Source of the DNA: Chamaea fasciata
Taxonomy: Eukaryota > Chordata > Aves > Passeriformes > Sylviidae
Reading direction: 5' to 3'
Length of the DNA: 64,000 nucleotides
Assembly: GCA_029207755.1 (NCBI GenBank)
Contig: JARCOQ010000002.1
Location: forward strand, 55,951,172-56,015,171
In this document: positions 13,861 to 26,235 of the stretch, one piece after another
How positions within the stretch are numbered: the first letter of the stretch is position 1
How the letters are laid out: every line of letters begins with the position of its first letter
The notes under the pieces: model-generated
Seen by the model: only the letters and a program-made list of their open reading frames with translations
Told to the model about the DNA's origin: nothing
Database searches by the model: none
Program-made: the position numbers and the translations under genes

Positions 13861-14400
13861 TGTCCTGGGTTGTAGTATAGGATGTGCACAAAGTATCCTA
13901 TCGCCAGCTTCATGAACTGTTGAATCCAGGTGGGGCAGTGTTTTCCCAGATCCTCTCCCTCTGGGCCATTATCTTCTGTTAATGGCCCATCAAATGCCTT
14001 GCCCATGACTCATAGATAACTCCCTCCGGGAGTTATCTCTGTTTAATGGGCCATCAAGGACCCCCTGCATGACTCATCATCCCGTTGTGAGATGCTCCGC
14101 CCAGGGGGAGGAACCAAGCATTCTCACCTGGATATAATCTGGGGTTTGGGACAGTACAGGGGGCCCTTACCCACTGGATTCCCAGAGGAACAGAGCTACC
14201 AGACCTTGCTACAGGATCACTGCTTCAGGAAGACCACCTCATCTGGACTGCTTCCATCACTCTGCTCAGGTTGTATTCTGACTCTGCCAGTGGTCTTTTG
14301 TATTATTGCCTCTATTTTGTTTTACTTTCTTTCCTTTCTTCCTATTAAATTGCATCTCTGACTTGGAGCCTCTCATTTGTTTTGCTTTCAAACCACTACA
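13861..14400 (+). mobile_element. Solo LTR of an endogenous retrovirus (540 bp)
   Basis: The element begins TGTCCTGGG and ends ACTACA (TG...CA termini) and is flanked by the same 5 bp, CAGGT, at 13856-13860 and 14401-14405. Inside are an AP-1-like TGACTCA at 14006-14012 and again at 14070-14076, a GC box CCGCCC at 14097-14102, a TATAAT at 14133-14138 and an ATTAAA poly(A) signal at 14344-14349, giving U3-R-U5 order on the plus strand. No primer-binding site, gag, pol or env follows, so this is a solo LTR left by LTR-LTR recombination. A 5-bp duplication fits ERVL-like elements and some other classes. I cannot name the family from sequence alone. Confidence 0.88.
13969..14077 (+). promoter_or_regulatory. 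Duplicated enhancer-like module in LTR U3, with hairpin
   Basis: Two diverged copies of about 45 bp, 64 bp apart, each run from TTATC through AATGG(C/G)CCATCAA to CATGACTCAT. Each contains a consensus AP-1/NF-E2 site. Between them lies an 11-bp perfect stem, AGATAACTCCC (14014-14024) against GGGAGTTATCT (14028-14038), with a 3-nt loop. Duplicated enhancers are common in retroviral U3 regions. Activity here is inferred. Confidence 0.6.
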
Positions 14401-14405
14401 CAGGT
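14401..14405. repeat. Target-site duplication CAGGT, right copy
   Basis: Exact match to 13856-13860, directly after the LTR's terminal CA. Confidence 0.85.
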
Positions 14406-14648
14406 AAAGTAGATTCCTGTATGAAGGCTTGAAATAAAGGATGTCTTGTCTCTGAGAAGGTATGTTTTGGCACAGCAAGAAATGATGACCTCAACGTAGA
14501 AGTCTATAAGCAAAATTTTCTGCCTTTTTTTGCTGCAGCTCAGACTTAGGGATAACAGAGCTACCTTCCAGCCTTGGAGTCTTTCAATCTCTGCACAGAG
14601 ATGTATGCACATAGAGTATATCTAAAGCTCTCCATCTAGTGGCAGTTC

Positions 14649-14885
14649 ACAGAAACATAGGAACATAGACTCCCTTGGGCTAGAAGGAACCCTCTTAGTC
14701 CACCTATCCTGCAACAATCAGGGTTATCTTCCACTACAGCAGATTGAACAGAGCCCCATCCAATCTGACCCTGAATGTCTCCAGGTTTGGGGTATCTACC
14801 TCGTCTCCGGACAACCTGTTCCAATGCCTCAGCATCCTCACTGCAATCTAAATTGACCCTCTTTTTGCTTAAAACAGGGTTATAA
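14649..14885 (-). mobile_element. CR1 LINE fragment, antisense, with 3' end
   Basis: Starts with ACATAGGAACATAGACTC (reverse of the tandem 3' tail). It continues through CTAGAAGGAACCCTCTTAG and CTGAATGTCTCCAGG to ACAACCTGTTCCAATGCCTC and the CCCTCTTTTTGCTT segment. It lies 243 bp to the right of the solo LTR and is independent of it. Confidence 0.85.
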
Positions 14886-16574
14886 GGAGCCACGTGATGT
14901 TGCCCATTGGGTGGAGGTTCAGTGTGGTTGTTGCTGTGCACTGAGTATGTACTGCATGTGCACACAGAGACACAGGCCAGCCTCAGCCCACTGCCCAATG
15001 CTGTCTTCTTCACTGACTGTCTCGCTCCTCTCTCTAACACAGGCATACACAGTCATTTCCTGTTCCCAGTAAAAATTACAAGGGAAAAAACCTGTGAAGA
15101 TTCATCAGCTTCCTTAGGACTTTCTCATCCTATGAGTATCTTTCCTTTGAGATGAGCTACCCTTGTTACTATGTTATTATGTTATCTTTTTGAATCCTTT
15201 TTATTGTGGATGTTCAAACCTTGGAATTGGTGCGGGTGAGATAATGGAACACAGAGAAAAAAAGGATGAGAGGACCACCAAAGATCCTAGCCAGCTTTGT
15301 GGATCTGTGTCTCTAAAAAACACCATTATAAGGTGCAGAGGGCATGTGAGGGAAAAAGAAAAAGGGTGGAGACTTTTAGACAGTAAAAGTAGCGGGAAAG
15401 AAAAAAATCCCTCTCATTCAAAGTCTTCTATGCACTTATCTATAAACCAAACAGAACCTCTCTGCAGTTTCATCATGGTCACTGAGCTGGTAAATGCTAG
15501 GTCTAGGGACATATAGAACCTTGATCCTTCATCTGTGCTTCCAAAGTGGATTTTTACATAGCTGAAGGTTAGCTCTGCATCAGTGACCAGGTTGAGAAGT
15601 GTGTCCTGCTTCCTTTCTGGTGAAGATGAGGTCATCCCCACGGGTGCCTGACAAGTGTGGCCACAAGTGTTCTCTTCATTCTTCTTCGCCACTTGAGCTC
15701 ACACTGGATTTGGTGGGAGAGAGCCCCAAACAAGGGGTGAAGGTCACTGAAAAACTATCTGCAGTTTTTCAGGCTTTTAGCCAAGTTTTATGCAGTTGAT
15801 TGTTGACTGGCTTGCAGATTTTCCAGCTGTTTGATTGAATTTATTATTTTTTTTCCCTGCTCTCTAGCTTATGGGTTGATATTCTGGCCAGATGGTCCCA
15901 AGCTGGGACTGACTATCTTGCATCTCTCTGCTCCCTCATTGTGCTGTTGATCTAGAAGTCAAGTTGCCGTCTGCCAGCCTTACTTTTATAAACTGTTGCC
16001 TTATGGTTTTTTACATAAAGATACAATTTCATATTAACTTTTACATACCCCATCACTATCCTGATGCATGTCTGGCTGAGGAGCAGCAGGAGCAAAGAAA
16101 ACTCTTTCAAGTGTCATGAAACAAAGCAGAGGCCTATCTCTGACTCCATTTGGGACAGAGTGAGTAACAGTTGACCAGTCTGTCTTTGTGTTTCTCTATA
16201 TCAACCCTTAAGGTGGAATGCATTCCTTGGTGCCTCTCTTTGGGCAGAGGAATGCCATGCTACACAGCAGGGTCCTTGATCAACATACTCAGGAAAAGCT
16301 ATCTGCATGACAGACAGGCAGATTTCTCAGCCCAACTTTTTTTTATTAATCTCTTCATTGTAACATGAAAAAAATTATTCAACATATTGGATCTTTCGGA
16401 ATTTATGTTTTGGAACTATATAGTAACTGTTTTTTCTTTTGTTAAAAAATAGTTTGATACAAGTGTACAAGATATACGCACCCATACAATTTAAGAATGA
16501 CAAAGAAGCATTAAAACTTCAAGTCCTATTTTTAAATGGAAGAAACATAAATGTTGGAGACAATGTAATAAAAT
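14886..16574. other. Gene-free stretch between two CR1 copies
   Basis: No supported gene. Open frames up to 117 codons lack any domain or splice context. No repeat was recognised. Confidence 0.65.
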
Positions 16575-16830
16575 AATAGAATCATTAATGTTGGAAAAGA
16601 CCTCCAAGATCACTGAGTCCAACCTTTGACCAAACACCATTATGTCAATTAAATCATAGTACTAAGTACTATGTCCAGTTGTTTCTTGAATAATTCCGGG
16701 GATGGTGACTCCACCACCTCCCTGGACAATCCACTCCATTGTCTGACTCTCCTTTCAGTGAAGAAATTCTTCCTGATGTCCAGTCTGAAGCTCTCCTGGT
16801 GCTGCAGGACATTTCCTCATCCTGCCAACA
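16575..16830 (-). mobile_element. CR1 LINE fragment, antisense, with 3' end
   Basis: Starts with ATAGAATCATTAATGTTGG and continues GACCTCCAAGATCACTGAG. It carries the CATAGTACTAAGTACTATG palindrome of this CR1 group, then GTGACTCCACCACCTCCC and AAGAAATTCTTCCTGATGTC. It is one of the better-preserved CR1 copies in the window. Confidence 0.88.
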
Positions 16831-19800
16831 GTGTCAATCCAATGTTGTTTGGTTTTTTCCTTGCAGTAATGCAGCCAGTAAGCAAGAAAAGAGATAATAA
16901 ACAGAACAAGAAATAAATCCATGCAGATGATTTCATCATTGAACAGCTTTCCCCTTCTGCTCTTTCTCCAGAAAAACAACTGCTCCTGATGTCATAACAT
17001 TTGGATATCCAGAAAAAGCATTATAAACTACCCGTAACAGAACTCTGCAGAAGAGCAAAAACAGGGCATTTGGTAGATGGAGGCAATTCATTTTCTTGCC
17101 ATCAGTCTCTCCTATCTAATGTGCTTGAGATTTAGATGATTATGTAGCTTGACATTTCCACTCTGATGACAGACTTCTGAGAGCCGTCACTTCTTTGGGC
17201 AGTGTCCCACCCTTCCCTACACACACAAAGGTCCTTCCCTTTGAGTGACAAACTCATGTACAAACAGCTGCTGGGACTCTTACCCAAAGTCCATCTTGGC
17301 TGTCTTTTGACCTGGTTTTGCTCCCTTTAAGCTCAACAGAAAAAATCCCCGTAATTCTATATGAGCAGGAAATAACTTGCTGACCTCCTCCATGGACATC
17401 TCTTGGGTGGCCTTTGTCCTTTGTTGAATCTGATGAGGGTATTCTCTGATCATCTTCAGCCCAAAGACCTATGGCATCATCCTTCAGTTTTGGTCTTCCA
17501 GTATGCAAGGGGTCACAACAGTTTCTGTCACATTACACAAATTAAAAATTGGACAGAGAAAAGAGGAACATTAAGGAAAGGGAAGGAACGTAGATGGTCT
17601 TCCAGTCCCCTGAGTGTCTGTTGCTCTGTTTTTCTCCACTATTTTATTTTACTTTCTTAGTTGGTCAAGAGAATTTCTATTAGTATACTGCTAATTTCCT
17701 AGCTTACTGACCCTCAAAACGTGAGATTTTCATTTCAACCTATGAATTAGCTGTTTTCTCTTTAAAAGACATGAAAAGGGAAATGACAAGAGCATTTGTG
17801 TTGTTAATGTATCTATTACAAACCACTAAGGACAGAAAAAATAGCCTGAAAACCTAAAGGGAAAAGGAAGATGTATAACCATGTCTAATTAACAAAACAC
17901 TGGATAAAAAGAAGGAATCAAGTGAAATTTTTAACTGACTGAGGACTTACCTCATTAAAAGCTACAAACGTAGGGAAAACAAGGAAGATCCTTGGGATCT
18001 AGGTGCATTGGAAATACAACATGCAAATCTTATGGGGTTGTTCCTTCCTCTAAATGTAAACCACATGAAAGCTCTCAATCAGTTTTGTACACTGTAAATT
18101 ATTAATGTGTAGTAGCAAAAAAATCTCACTTTGTGACTCTGACTCAGCCTGTCAAAAGGTAAAGAAATTTTGTGGAAAGCAAGCAATTGAAAATTATAAT
18201 TGTAAATGAAAACAACTCATGCTTCTAAAAGTATAAGATAAACATTTACCAAGTGGCCTCTTGAAGCAGACAAACAGAACGTTACTGAGTCAGAGTTTAT
18301 TATAGCCAAAAATGGCTTGATGTTTTACTGGCATCAAATAATAGGTCCAAGTGCCTATCCCTGAAATCCTGATATAGTGATTCAGATATTGGCTCCATAT
18401 ACAGAAGATGTGTGTACACCTGGGGAATGGTAATGTCCCATCGGAGATGGTACTGTAAAAATTAATATGAGAGAAAGAATTGAGTGTAATAAGGCATTCT
18501 GGACATTTTTCATACTGGGAATCTCACCTCTGTGAAACACAAAATGGGCAATTAAAAATATTTATTGAACTACCTCCCTCTGGATGTCGAAATGTGAAGG
18601 GTTCATTATGCAATGCTGCCATTGCAGCAAAAGAGAATAATTTAAAGTAGCTTAAAAAATTAATTTTGACACAAATGCAAGATCGTTCCCTGACTGGATG
18701 ATAGTTACGCACAGGGGGAAAAAAAAAAGAGCCATTTCTAACTGCAATCGCATCTTCATTTGGCAATTAAAGAAAAATAGGATAAAGGGCACCTGAATGC
18801 AAAGACATCCAGAATGCAGAGGGCAGGTCAGCAGAGCTCTTGTTTCAGACCAAAAAAACAAAGTGAAAAGAGAAGAGAATTTGCCTTGAGCTTTTCCCAT
18901 GTAAATTTCAGCACACTACAGAAAAGACTGCTCGAAATAAAAAAAGATAAGAGTAAGTTACCCTCCCTCACAGGACATTTCTCAAGTCATTGAGACACCG
19001 AACCTGCCCTTACCTTGTATTGTTTCACCATGACAGCGATGAACCAGAAATTCCACAGCTTCCCAGGCACTTCCTTTCTTGGGAATAATTCCGCTTGAAC
19101 TTTGTGCTGAAAACAAGAAGACTTCTGTCTTTTGAGTGCAAGCTTCTTCAGGAAATGACAGCTACTTGTTCATTCCAACAACGAGAAGACTAGCAGGCTC
19201 TGTCATAGGTGAAATCTGGCTTCTTGAGCCTGTGGAAAAAAAAAAACAGCAATCAAACACTAGAAGTTCCAAATACTTCTTCTTGATGAAATTTGAACAG
19301 GTGAGTAGGACTGGCCGGGTGGGGTGTTTCACCCCCCAAAAGTGCACATTTTTTGCTGAATCGGTAAAAGTGCATCTGATTAAATAGAAATTTAAAAGTG
19401 CAAATCTTTAAAAGAACAGCTTGTCATGAATATGGCTTCAGCTGTTTAAATGCAGAAGTCCAGTGATATTCTAGACTCCTTACAGCACTTGACACACCTG
19501 CATGTGGCTAGCAGACAACAAATATCGCACTTCTCTTTGTAGGTACCTGTGGATAACTTTGGTCAATTCTCTGCAACAAGATAAAGGAGCTGAAACCAGC
19601 TATTGCTGAAATCTGTCTACATTTAGAGGATTTTAAAATGAAAGGAAGCTTTATAATTCAGTAGTGTAACATCTCAGCTTTCATTTTCTTTTATTTTCCT
19701 AAGAGTTTGCTTTCTGCATGGCCAAAGAAGAACTGTACTTACTCACAAATATTTCAGCATCCTGAAGAGTAAGCCCCCAGTAGGGCTGTGTGTGTTTTGT

Positions 19801-22800
19801 GCTTCACATCATTTTGTAGATAGATAGGCAGTAAAGAAACAGGGTGTATTTTGCCTAGGGAGGGTGGAAAGGGAATGCAACAACCCTGTAAGCTTTAGTT
19901 GTTTGAGGTGAAGATTCTCTGATTGAAGCGGGGTTTGAGTTCTCCGCTCCTAGGTACTTACAATGCATGCAAATACTCCATTCACTGATAGCCTGGTGTT
20001 TCCAAACTTTGCTCATTCTGCCTGCCTCAGCTTTGTGCATTACCCTTCTGACTCTGCGAAGAGCATTTGAATAGAATGAAACAACTTTGTTCTTTCATTG
20101 TGATCACAGTTCTCCTGATAAGCACACCATTTCACGTGGTGGTGACCTTCTGGCATCTTTTAAAAGACACAAAAATCACTCCCCCTCCTCCTTCCCCACC
20201 AAATAACACAACAACAAAAAGAGAACAGTAACTTAAAACATGGGAATAGGGAATTTTACTGTTTCCCTGTTTCCCATTCTTCCATGATTCAGCAAATAAC
20301 TTCATTGTTTTCACTCTAACCTCTCTATACCTTGGTTAAATCTGGATGAAAATTAAGAATGGAATACAACATCCAGTGGTTTATCTAGAAGGATTTGGAT
20401 ACAATAAACTAATATTGTACTAAACTAATACTAATATTTATAGAAAAATTTCTAAATATTTGCAATCTGGGTTTCTGTATTGTTTAAAGTATTTTCAAAA
20501 ATAGCTTCCTACTTCACCAGTTTTTTAACTTGGAAAATTTTGTTTTCTGAAAGTTTCTTTCACAGTTGTTCTTAGGTTTTCGCTCTTATCGCAGTCCCTT
20601 CCAAGGATCTAAATCTTTTCCTGTGCCAGCCTTCCTCTGAAAGGTGATGGAAATCTCAATGTGGAGTGAGGAAACTGAGAAGAGGGAGGAAAAAGAAGGA
20701 ATATAATGAACTACCCTTGAAATGCTTTCAAGCATTGACCCTCCAAAAAATTTCCCAGGTGACTTCTGCAAATTATATGCTATAAACAATTACTTTTATT
20801 ACAGTAACATACAAAGACACAAAGCAAAGTTGAGAGCCTGATGGTGCAAGATACTGGTAAAAATAACGGAGCAAAATCTTTTTCTGACCCCAGGAGCCAT
20901 GACCCTGCTGGGAAAGGGAGTGAACACACTAATTCAAGGAAACAGTTGGCTTTTAAACATTCTGCATTAAAAGTGGGTGGAAATCGGTTTCCAGAGAAGA
21001 AAAGACTTGTGATATGGTCCAAATCCTGAAGTAAGAAGAAGAGATCAGCATCTTTAGGAAGAAAGACACAACCAAATCTTGCTATATTATCATAAACTCA
21101 TTAATGAAACAAATGCCTCATACTCACTCTTACCAAGGCTTAACTGTCTTTTTCTGAGTCTCATAGTCTCCAAGACACCTGTATTACCTCATCTCAGCTG
21201 CTATTATTCAGGACAACACTGCCCATGTTTCACCTTCTAGATAACAGCCTAGTGTTTGATGCTATTGATAATATTATATTGTAATGTTCTGGGCCTTTGA
21301 TTGTAAAATCACGACTGTGTCTTCTTTCTGTGTTTAGAATGGAGAAAAGCAGTTGTAAAAGCAAGTGCAGGAACAGAGTTGTGCAGCTCAATGAGCAAAC
21401 AAATTAATGAAAGTACCTTTACAAGGAAAAAAAACCAACTTTGCCAGGCTCCATAAATAAGTAGCAGGCATTATTAGAAACATAAATACAAAAATGTATA
21501 AAACATTAAAAATTATGTGTACGTTTGGGATGTATGAAAACTGTGGATAAGTAGAACATTTCTGCCCATTGGGACTTAAGCCTTTTTCTCTCCCATTTAC
21601 TCTAGAGTTAAAGAAGTCATTTGGCATGCAAAGCTGGATTTGGATTGTATCCTCTCCCAAAAGGGCCTTGGATCTTTCTAAGTGACTGCCCTTCTCTCTT
21701 GTACTCCAGGCTGAGCTATTTCCTACTTTCTCCAGTGAAAATTGCTCAATCTTGGCTCAAGTATTTTGTTCACCAGGCTGTAGGGTAAAGAAAAGGGAAA
21801 AGATACATTGTGTGTGTGAATGAGCCTATAACCTGCTGTGCAAGTGCCAAAGAAATATATCGGGTTTCAAACACGATTTCCAAGCAAGAGTTCTTGTTTA
21901 TTCAAATAGTACCTCCCCAGTGTGTCCATCATATAGCACAGGCATTGTACTTTGCCATGGCATGCTCAGATTTATACCTGACAGATGGCAGAAGTATTTC
22001 TATTAGACATCCTGCAGCCTTACTGAGTGCCCACACCATTGACCAAGGAGGGTGGTATTTTTGTAGATGAGCCTGTGAATTGGTTTGCCTTTATTAAAAA
22101 CTGAATAGAACCATATTTTTCTGTACCAAACCAAGCTTTCTTTTTTCCCTTTCTGTTTTTAGCTCATTGTTCTGTTTAATGAAAAAACCTGAATGTTTTG
22201 TTTTCAGCATTATCTAAATCTGTTACCTCCCATGATTTGAGTTGTGAAATAAACCCCAGCTGTTCCCTCAGACTTTATTCCTACCGAATCAAACCTCCAG
22301 CCTGGAGTGGAGATGGTGCACAGTGCCACCCCTGTAGAACAGGGATCCGCACTGGGAATTCTGGAATACAGGCAGACTTTCTCCCACCATCCTATGCATC
22401 TATTTAGATGTTTTGTCATTGTTTGCCATTTATAAATAAGCAGCTTTCCATTGCATGATAAAGACTCGAATGAAAAACACTTCACAATGCTGATGGAAAA
22501 CTACTTGAAGCAGGAGCCACGTGGGTGCTCAATAACAGAACAAAGGAGGATTTTAAGTGTTTGCTAATCCTTGTGAACCTTTAATGGAGTCAGTTTCTTT
22601 CACTGACTAGAAGAAAAATTACAGCAGATGAAGACTATTAATGTATGTAAAAATCTCAGATGGTATTTTGCAGAACAGCTAGGTGAAATCTTACCATTCT
22701 GCCTGATAGACATGAAGTTCTTCAAAAATGGGACAGGAAAAGCTGACCTCACTATAGTAAGCAGAATAAACCAGTTATACTTAGTCTCATTGGTGTTTTT

Positions 22801-24629
22801 AAGAGGTTTTAGCTGGCTTCCTTCCTGACTGGCTATAACTGGCACAAACAATTTCCTTCTTTGAGAGCAGCTGTCATTGGTGTAGTTTCTCTTAGGGCCA
22901 GGAATGGAATAAAGCATTTATTCTCTCGAAACATCCTCCTTTGTGTGGAGGCCTATAAACAAATGGTAATGATAACCAGACATTCATCAAATTGTGGAGA
23001 GGTGATTAGTGGGATGCCACAAGCATTAGTGTTCAGCCTAGGGCATCTTTAGTCTCTTACACAATCTAATAAAATCTAGCTGCTGGAAAACCTTTTCTCA
23101 TTTCATTGGCTTACTTGCATAATGTCAAGGTAAAGATTGTTAGATCACCTTCTGCAACTATTCTTTCATTCTTTTTTACTGTGGATTCTTCCACTGCTTG
23201 TAAAGAACCGACTTCACAGACATCTGTCCATACTAGAAAGCAAAACAATTTAGAAGTAACATGACAGTGATAGATGTTGCTATTTAGCACAATTCATAAC
23301 CTCTTAGTACAGAGGGACCACAGTGTGTGAGCTTGACTTGTACAGAACTGAACCAAAGGGATTTTTCTGAATTCAGAACAGAGAACACAGAACCAGGCGA
23401 GATATGTTGAGCTGAAATCTTGGATTTGTGGACAATTGAACTAAATATCCTAAGTTGAAACTTCTTGGATTCTATTTCTAAGAAAATAACCTTGTATCTC
23501 CTCACCATTTCTTTTGGAAATTCATTCCAGGGCCTTATAGCTCTGTCATTCAGAAAATGAAGAAAAATTCTAACGCAAATTAATTAATTTTATTTCAGTT
23601 CCCATGCATTTGGAGACTGACTGTAATTTTCTGAACTAGGAAAGAGAGCTTATTGTGAGAGGTTTTTCAGAGGTCAGGCTACTCTTGCAGTTCAGACTCC
23701 CAAAAGCTTGGGGCCAAGCCACAGAAACTTACATTGCACTTTTCACAGGTCTGATTTCGCTAACTTTGCTGTATTCCCATATTCCCATAGCTGAAAGTGG
23801 GAAAAGCTATCTCCCTTATTAAATTATTCCAAAACTTTGTATAAGAAACCTTAAAATACATGTTTGGTCAATGGAAACAACATAGCATTGGTTTGTGCAG
23901 TTTCATGCTGAACTAAACCTCCAATTAAAATTTAACACTAGGAGGTAAATGTTTTAGACCATCTAAATGAAAGAATGCACAAAATCAGGAGTGGAACTTG
24001 TGTTGATGGCAAGTTAAGGTTTCATAGTTTCATTATGTATCAAACAGTCCATCAGCTTAATGAAAAAGAAAATCAGTTTAATAAGCCAATCAATATAACA
24101 ATTAAGCAAATACATACATATATATCCATAAAAAGAGAGTGATAATTAAATATATACCATTATCAGAAAAAACATCTTGAAGAATGGGGTCTTGGGAGCT
24201 GCTACATGCTGTCCCAACAGTATTTGTTATTTGAACTAAAAAGCCCTATATGCGTCATACCCAGTGTCTTTACCCACATTTGGCCCAAATACAGATATTT
24301 TTATGTAACTACCAACTGCCCATTTAGTGGTCTCGCTAAAAACAGAACCTACATTAAATGTGTGCAAGTGGAGTGCCACCCCGATGTGTTATGAAGATAT
24401 AAACATCTTAAGTCCAACGCATGGCTAGCAAGGCTTAACTTGGACGTCAAATGTTTGCAGGTACGGACATAGTTTACAACTGTGGAGCAGTGTTTACCAA
24501 TGGTGAAGAGCAAGGCAATGACTGGAGAAACAAACGGGAAGAACTTCAGTTAATTATCCAAGATGAATGAGAATTACAGCCAAAAACCAACAATCCAGGG
24601 CAGAGCAAAACTAAAGTCGCGGTTATTAA

Positions 24630-24633
<4 letters not shown>

Positions 24634-24676
<43 letters not shown>
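24634..24676. repeat. Poly(A) tract of 43 bases
   Basis: 43 consecutive A residues. No AATAAA lies just upstream and no flanking direct repeat was found, so I cannot show that it is a retroposon tail. Confidence 0.97.
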
Positions 24677-24678
<2 letters not shown>

Positions 24679-25480
24679 TGCATAGATTGGTAAAAGAGTA
24701 ATGACACTACATTTTCCTTTTTCTAAAAAACTTTCTTTTATTTTTTTGGTCACACAAGATGACATTTGGATTTTGTTTTTCATATAAAGGGTTAAAAAAA
24801 TAATACCTGCAATGCATTATTTTGTTGTATTGGAATGAGTATAGAAACTGAGGAAGATGGCTAATAGTAACTTTGTATAAAGATATTTATGAGGTTAAAA
24901 ATAATAGCACAAAGGAATTTTTAAAGGTATTAGTAGGGTCATTATCCCATGAGCATGCCAAAAATATGGAAATTACATTTGATAGGTAGATAAGAATACC
25001 CATATTCTGATATTTACATAATAAATATGTAATTATTAACAGCTGGAGCATTAAGTGGTGTAACTAAAGGCACTGTGGAGCTTTTCTTGGGATGATGCCT
25101 TTGAAATCTGTTGATTTTCTTGCTTTTCAGGACAAGAAAGGTGTGAGTGTAAGAATATTAGCAAATTGCAAACAGGATTTTTGTTTGTCTTTTTATATTA
25201 ACACCAAAGAGTTTTAACTCTTAATCACTTTTTACCTAACCAGAGTTTGTAATGATTTTTGCATGCCTATGTTAGATTGACACTAGCAAAAATATTGATT
25301 GGTAATTAAGTTTTATCTAGTCCCCAAACAAATGATGACTAAATCATTTCATGTCAGCACTGTTCCCTCAATGCTTTGTGGTTTTAACTCCTGAAGTATT
25401 TAGAGAGAGCAAGCATAGTCCTAGTTTGCTACAATAAACAAGTCTAATAATCCCTTAACAACTTAACAACTTAATCCCTT

Positions 25481-25524
25481 GTGGATAGTAAGATTTCTGT
25501 CTGTGGACAGTAAGATTTTTTTGT
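25481..25524. repeat. 22-bp tandem duplication
   Basis: Two adjacent units beginning GTGGA(T/C)AGTAAGATTT match at about 18 of 22 positions. A short local duplication of unknown age. Confidence 0.7.
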
Positions 25525-26003
25525 CTGAAATCCCACTAATTGTTTCAATAGCCTTTATCTCTTCAATCATTAATCTTGAATATGGTAAACTGCAATTAAA
25601 AGAGAAATGGTAGCAAGATCCAGTGAAATAACCTTGGGACTTTACCTCTAGAAAGCACATTTTGTGCAACATCCTCGAGGGTGCATTTGTCTTTTTCATG
25701 GCCGTATCATAGTCCTGACTGATGGCATGTAGCTCCAGAACCGGACTCCAAAATTTATGTGTCTGTATGTGAGTGTGTCTATATTACACTCAGTAGCACC
25801 TAGCTAGCTATTAATCTCAACCTTAAATGAGCCTCTGCAGACTCCATTTTCTGTAACAACTTGATCTTCATAGCGTACCTTAGGACCTCAGCAATCCAGC
25901 TCACACTGAGGCACGTATATCACAGATGCTGAGATGTAGGAGCCTGAACCCACACCCCTTTTACACCACATAACCAGCTCAAATATCAATGTCTTTTCTT
26001 TCA

Positions 26004-26235
26004 CAGAATCGTAGAATTGTGCGAGTCAGAGAATAATTCAGGCTGGAAGGAACCTGGGAGACCTTTTGTCCAGCCTTCTATTTGAGTTAGGGTCTACTTC
26101 ATACTATGTGATCTATTAGAGCAGTCCAGGCTGTTCAGGGCTTTATCCAGTCAGGTTTTCTTCACTTCTAATTGATGAGCATCATTTATTCCAGAAATTC
26201 TTCCTAATTGTACTGTATTCTTGCTAACAGTACTG
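26004..26235 (-). mobile_element. CR1 LINE fragment, antisense, diverged
   Basis: Starts with CAGAATCGTAGAATTGTG and continues through TTCAGGCTGGAAGGAACC to CCAGAAATTCTTCCTAATTG. It is more diverged than the 16575 copy. The right limit is approximate. Confidence 0.75.

Larger units (their letters stand above)
16831..26003. other. Gene-free stretch
   Basis: About 9.2 kb with no supported gene. It contains the A43 tract at 24634-24676 and the 22-bp duplication at 25481-25524. A 39-codon plus-strand frame at 24449-24568, ending at a TGA 66 nt before the A tract, reads like plausible protein. It is too short to call (see findings). Confidence 0.65.

Noticed and set aside
16655..16673. Perfect palindrome CATAGTACTAAGTACTATG.
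   Set aside because: It lies inside a CR1 copy, and the same palindromic feature belongs to that CR1 group's consensus.
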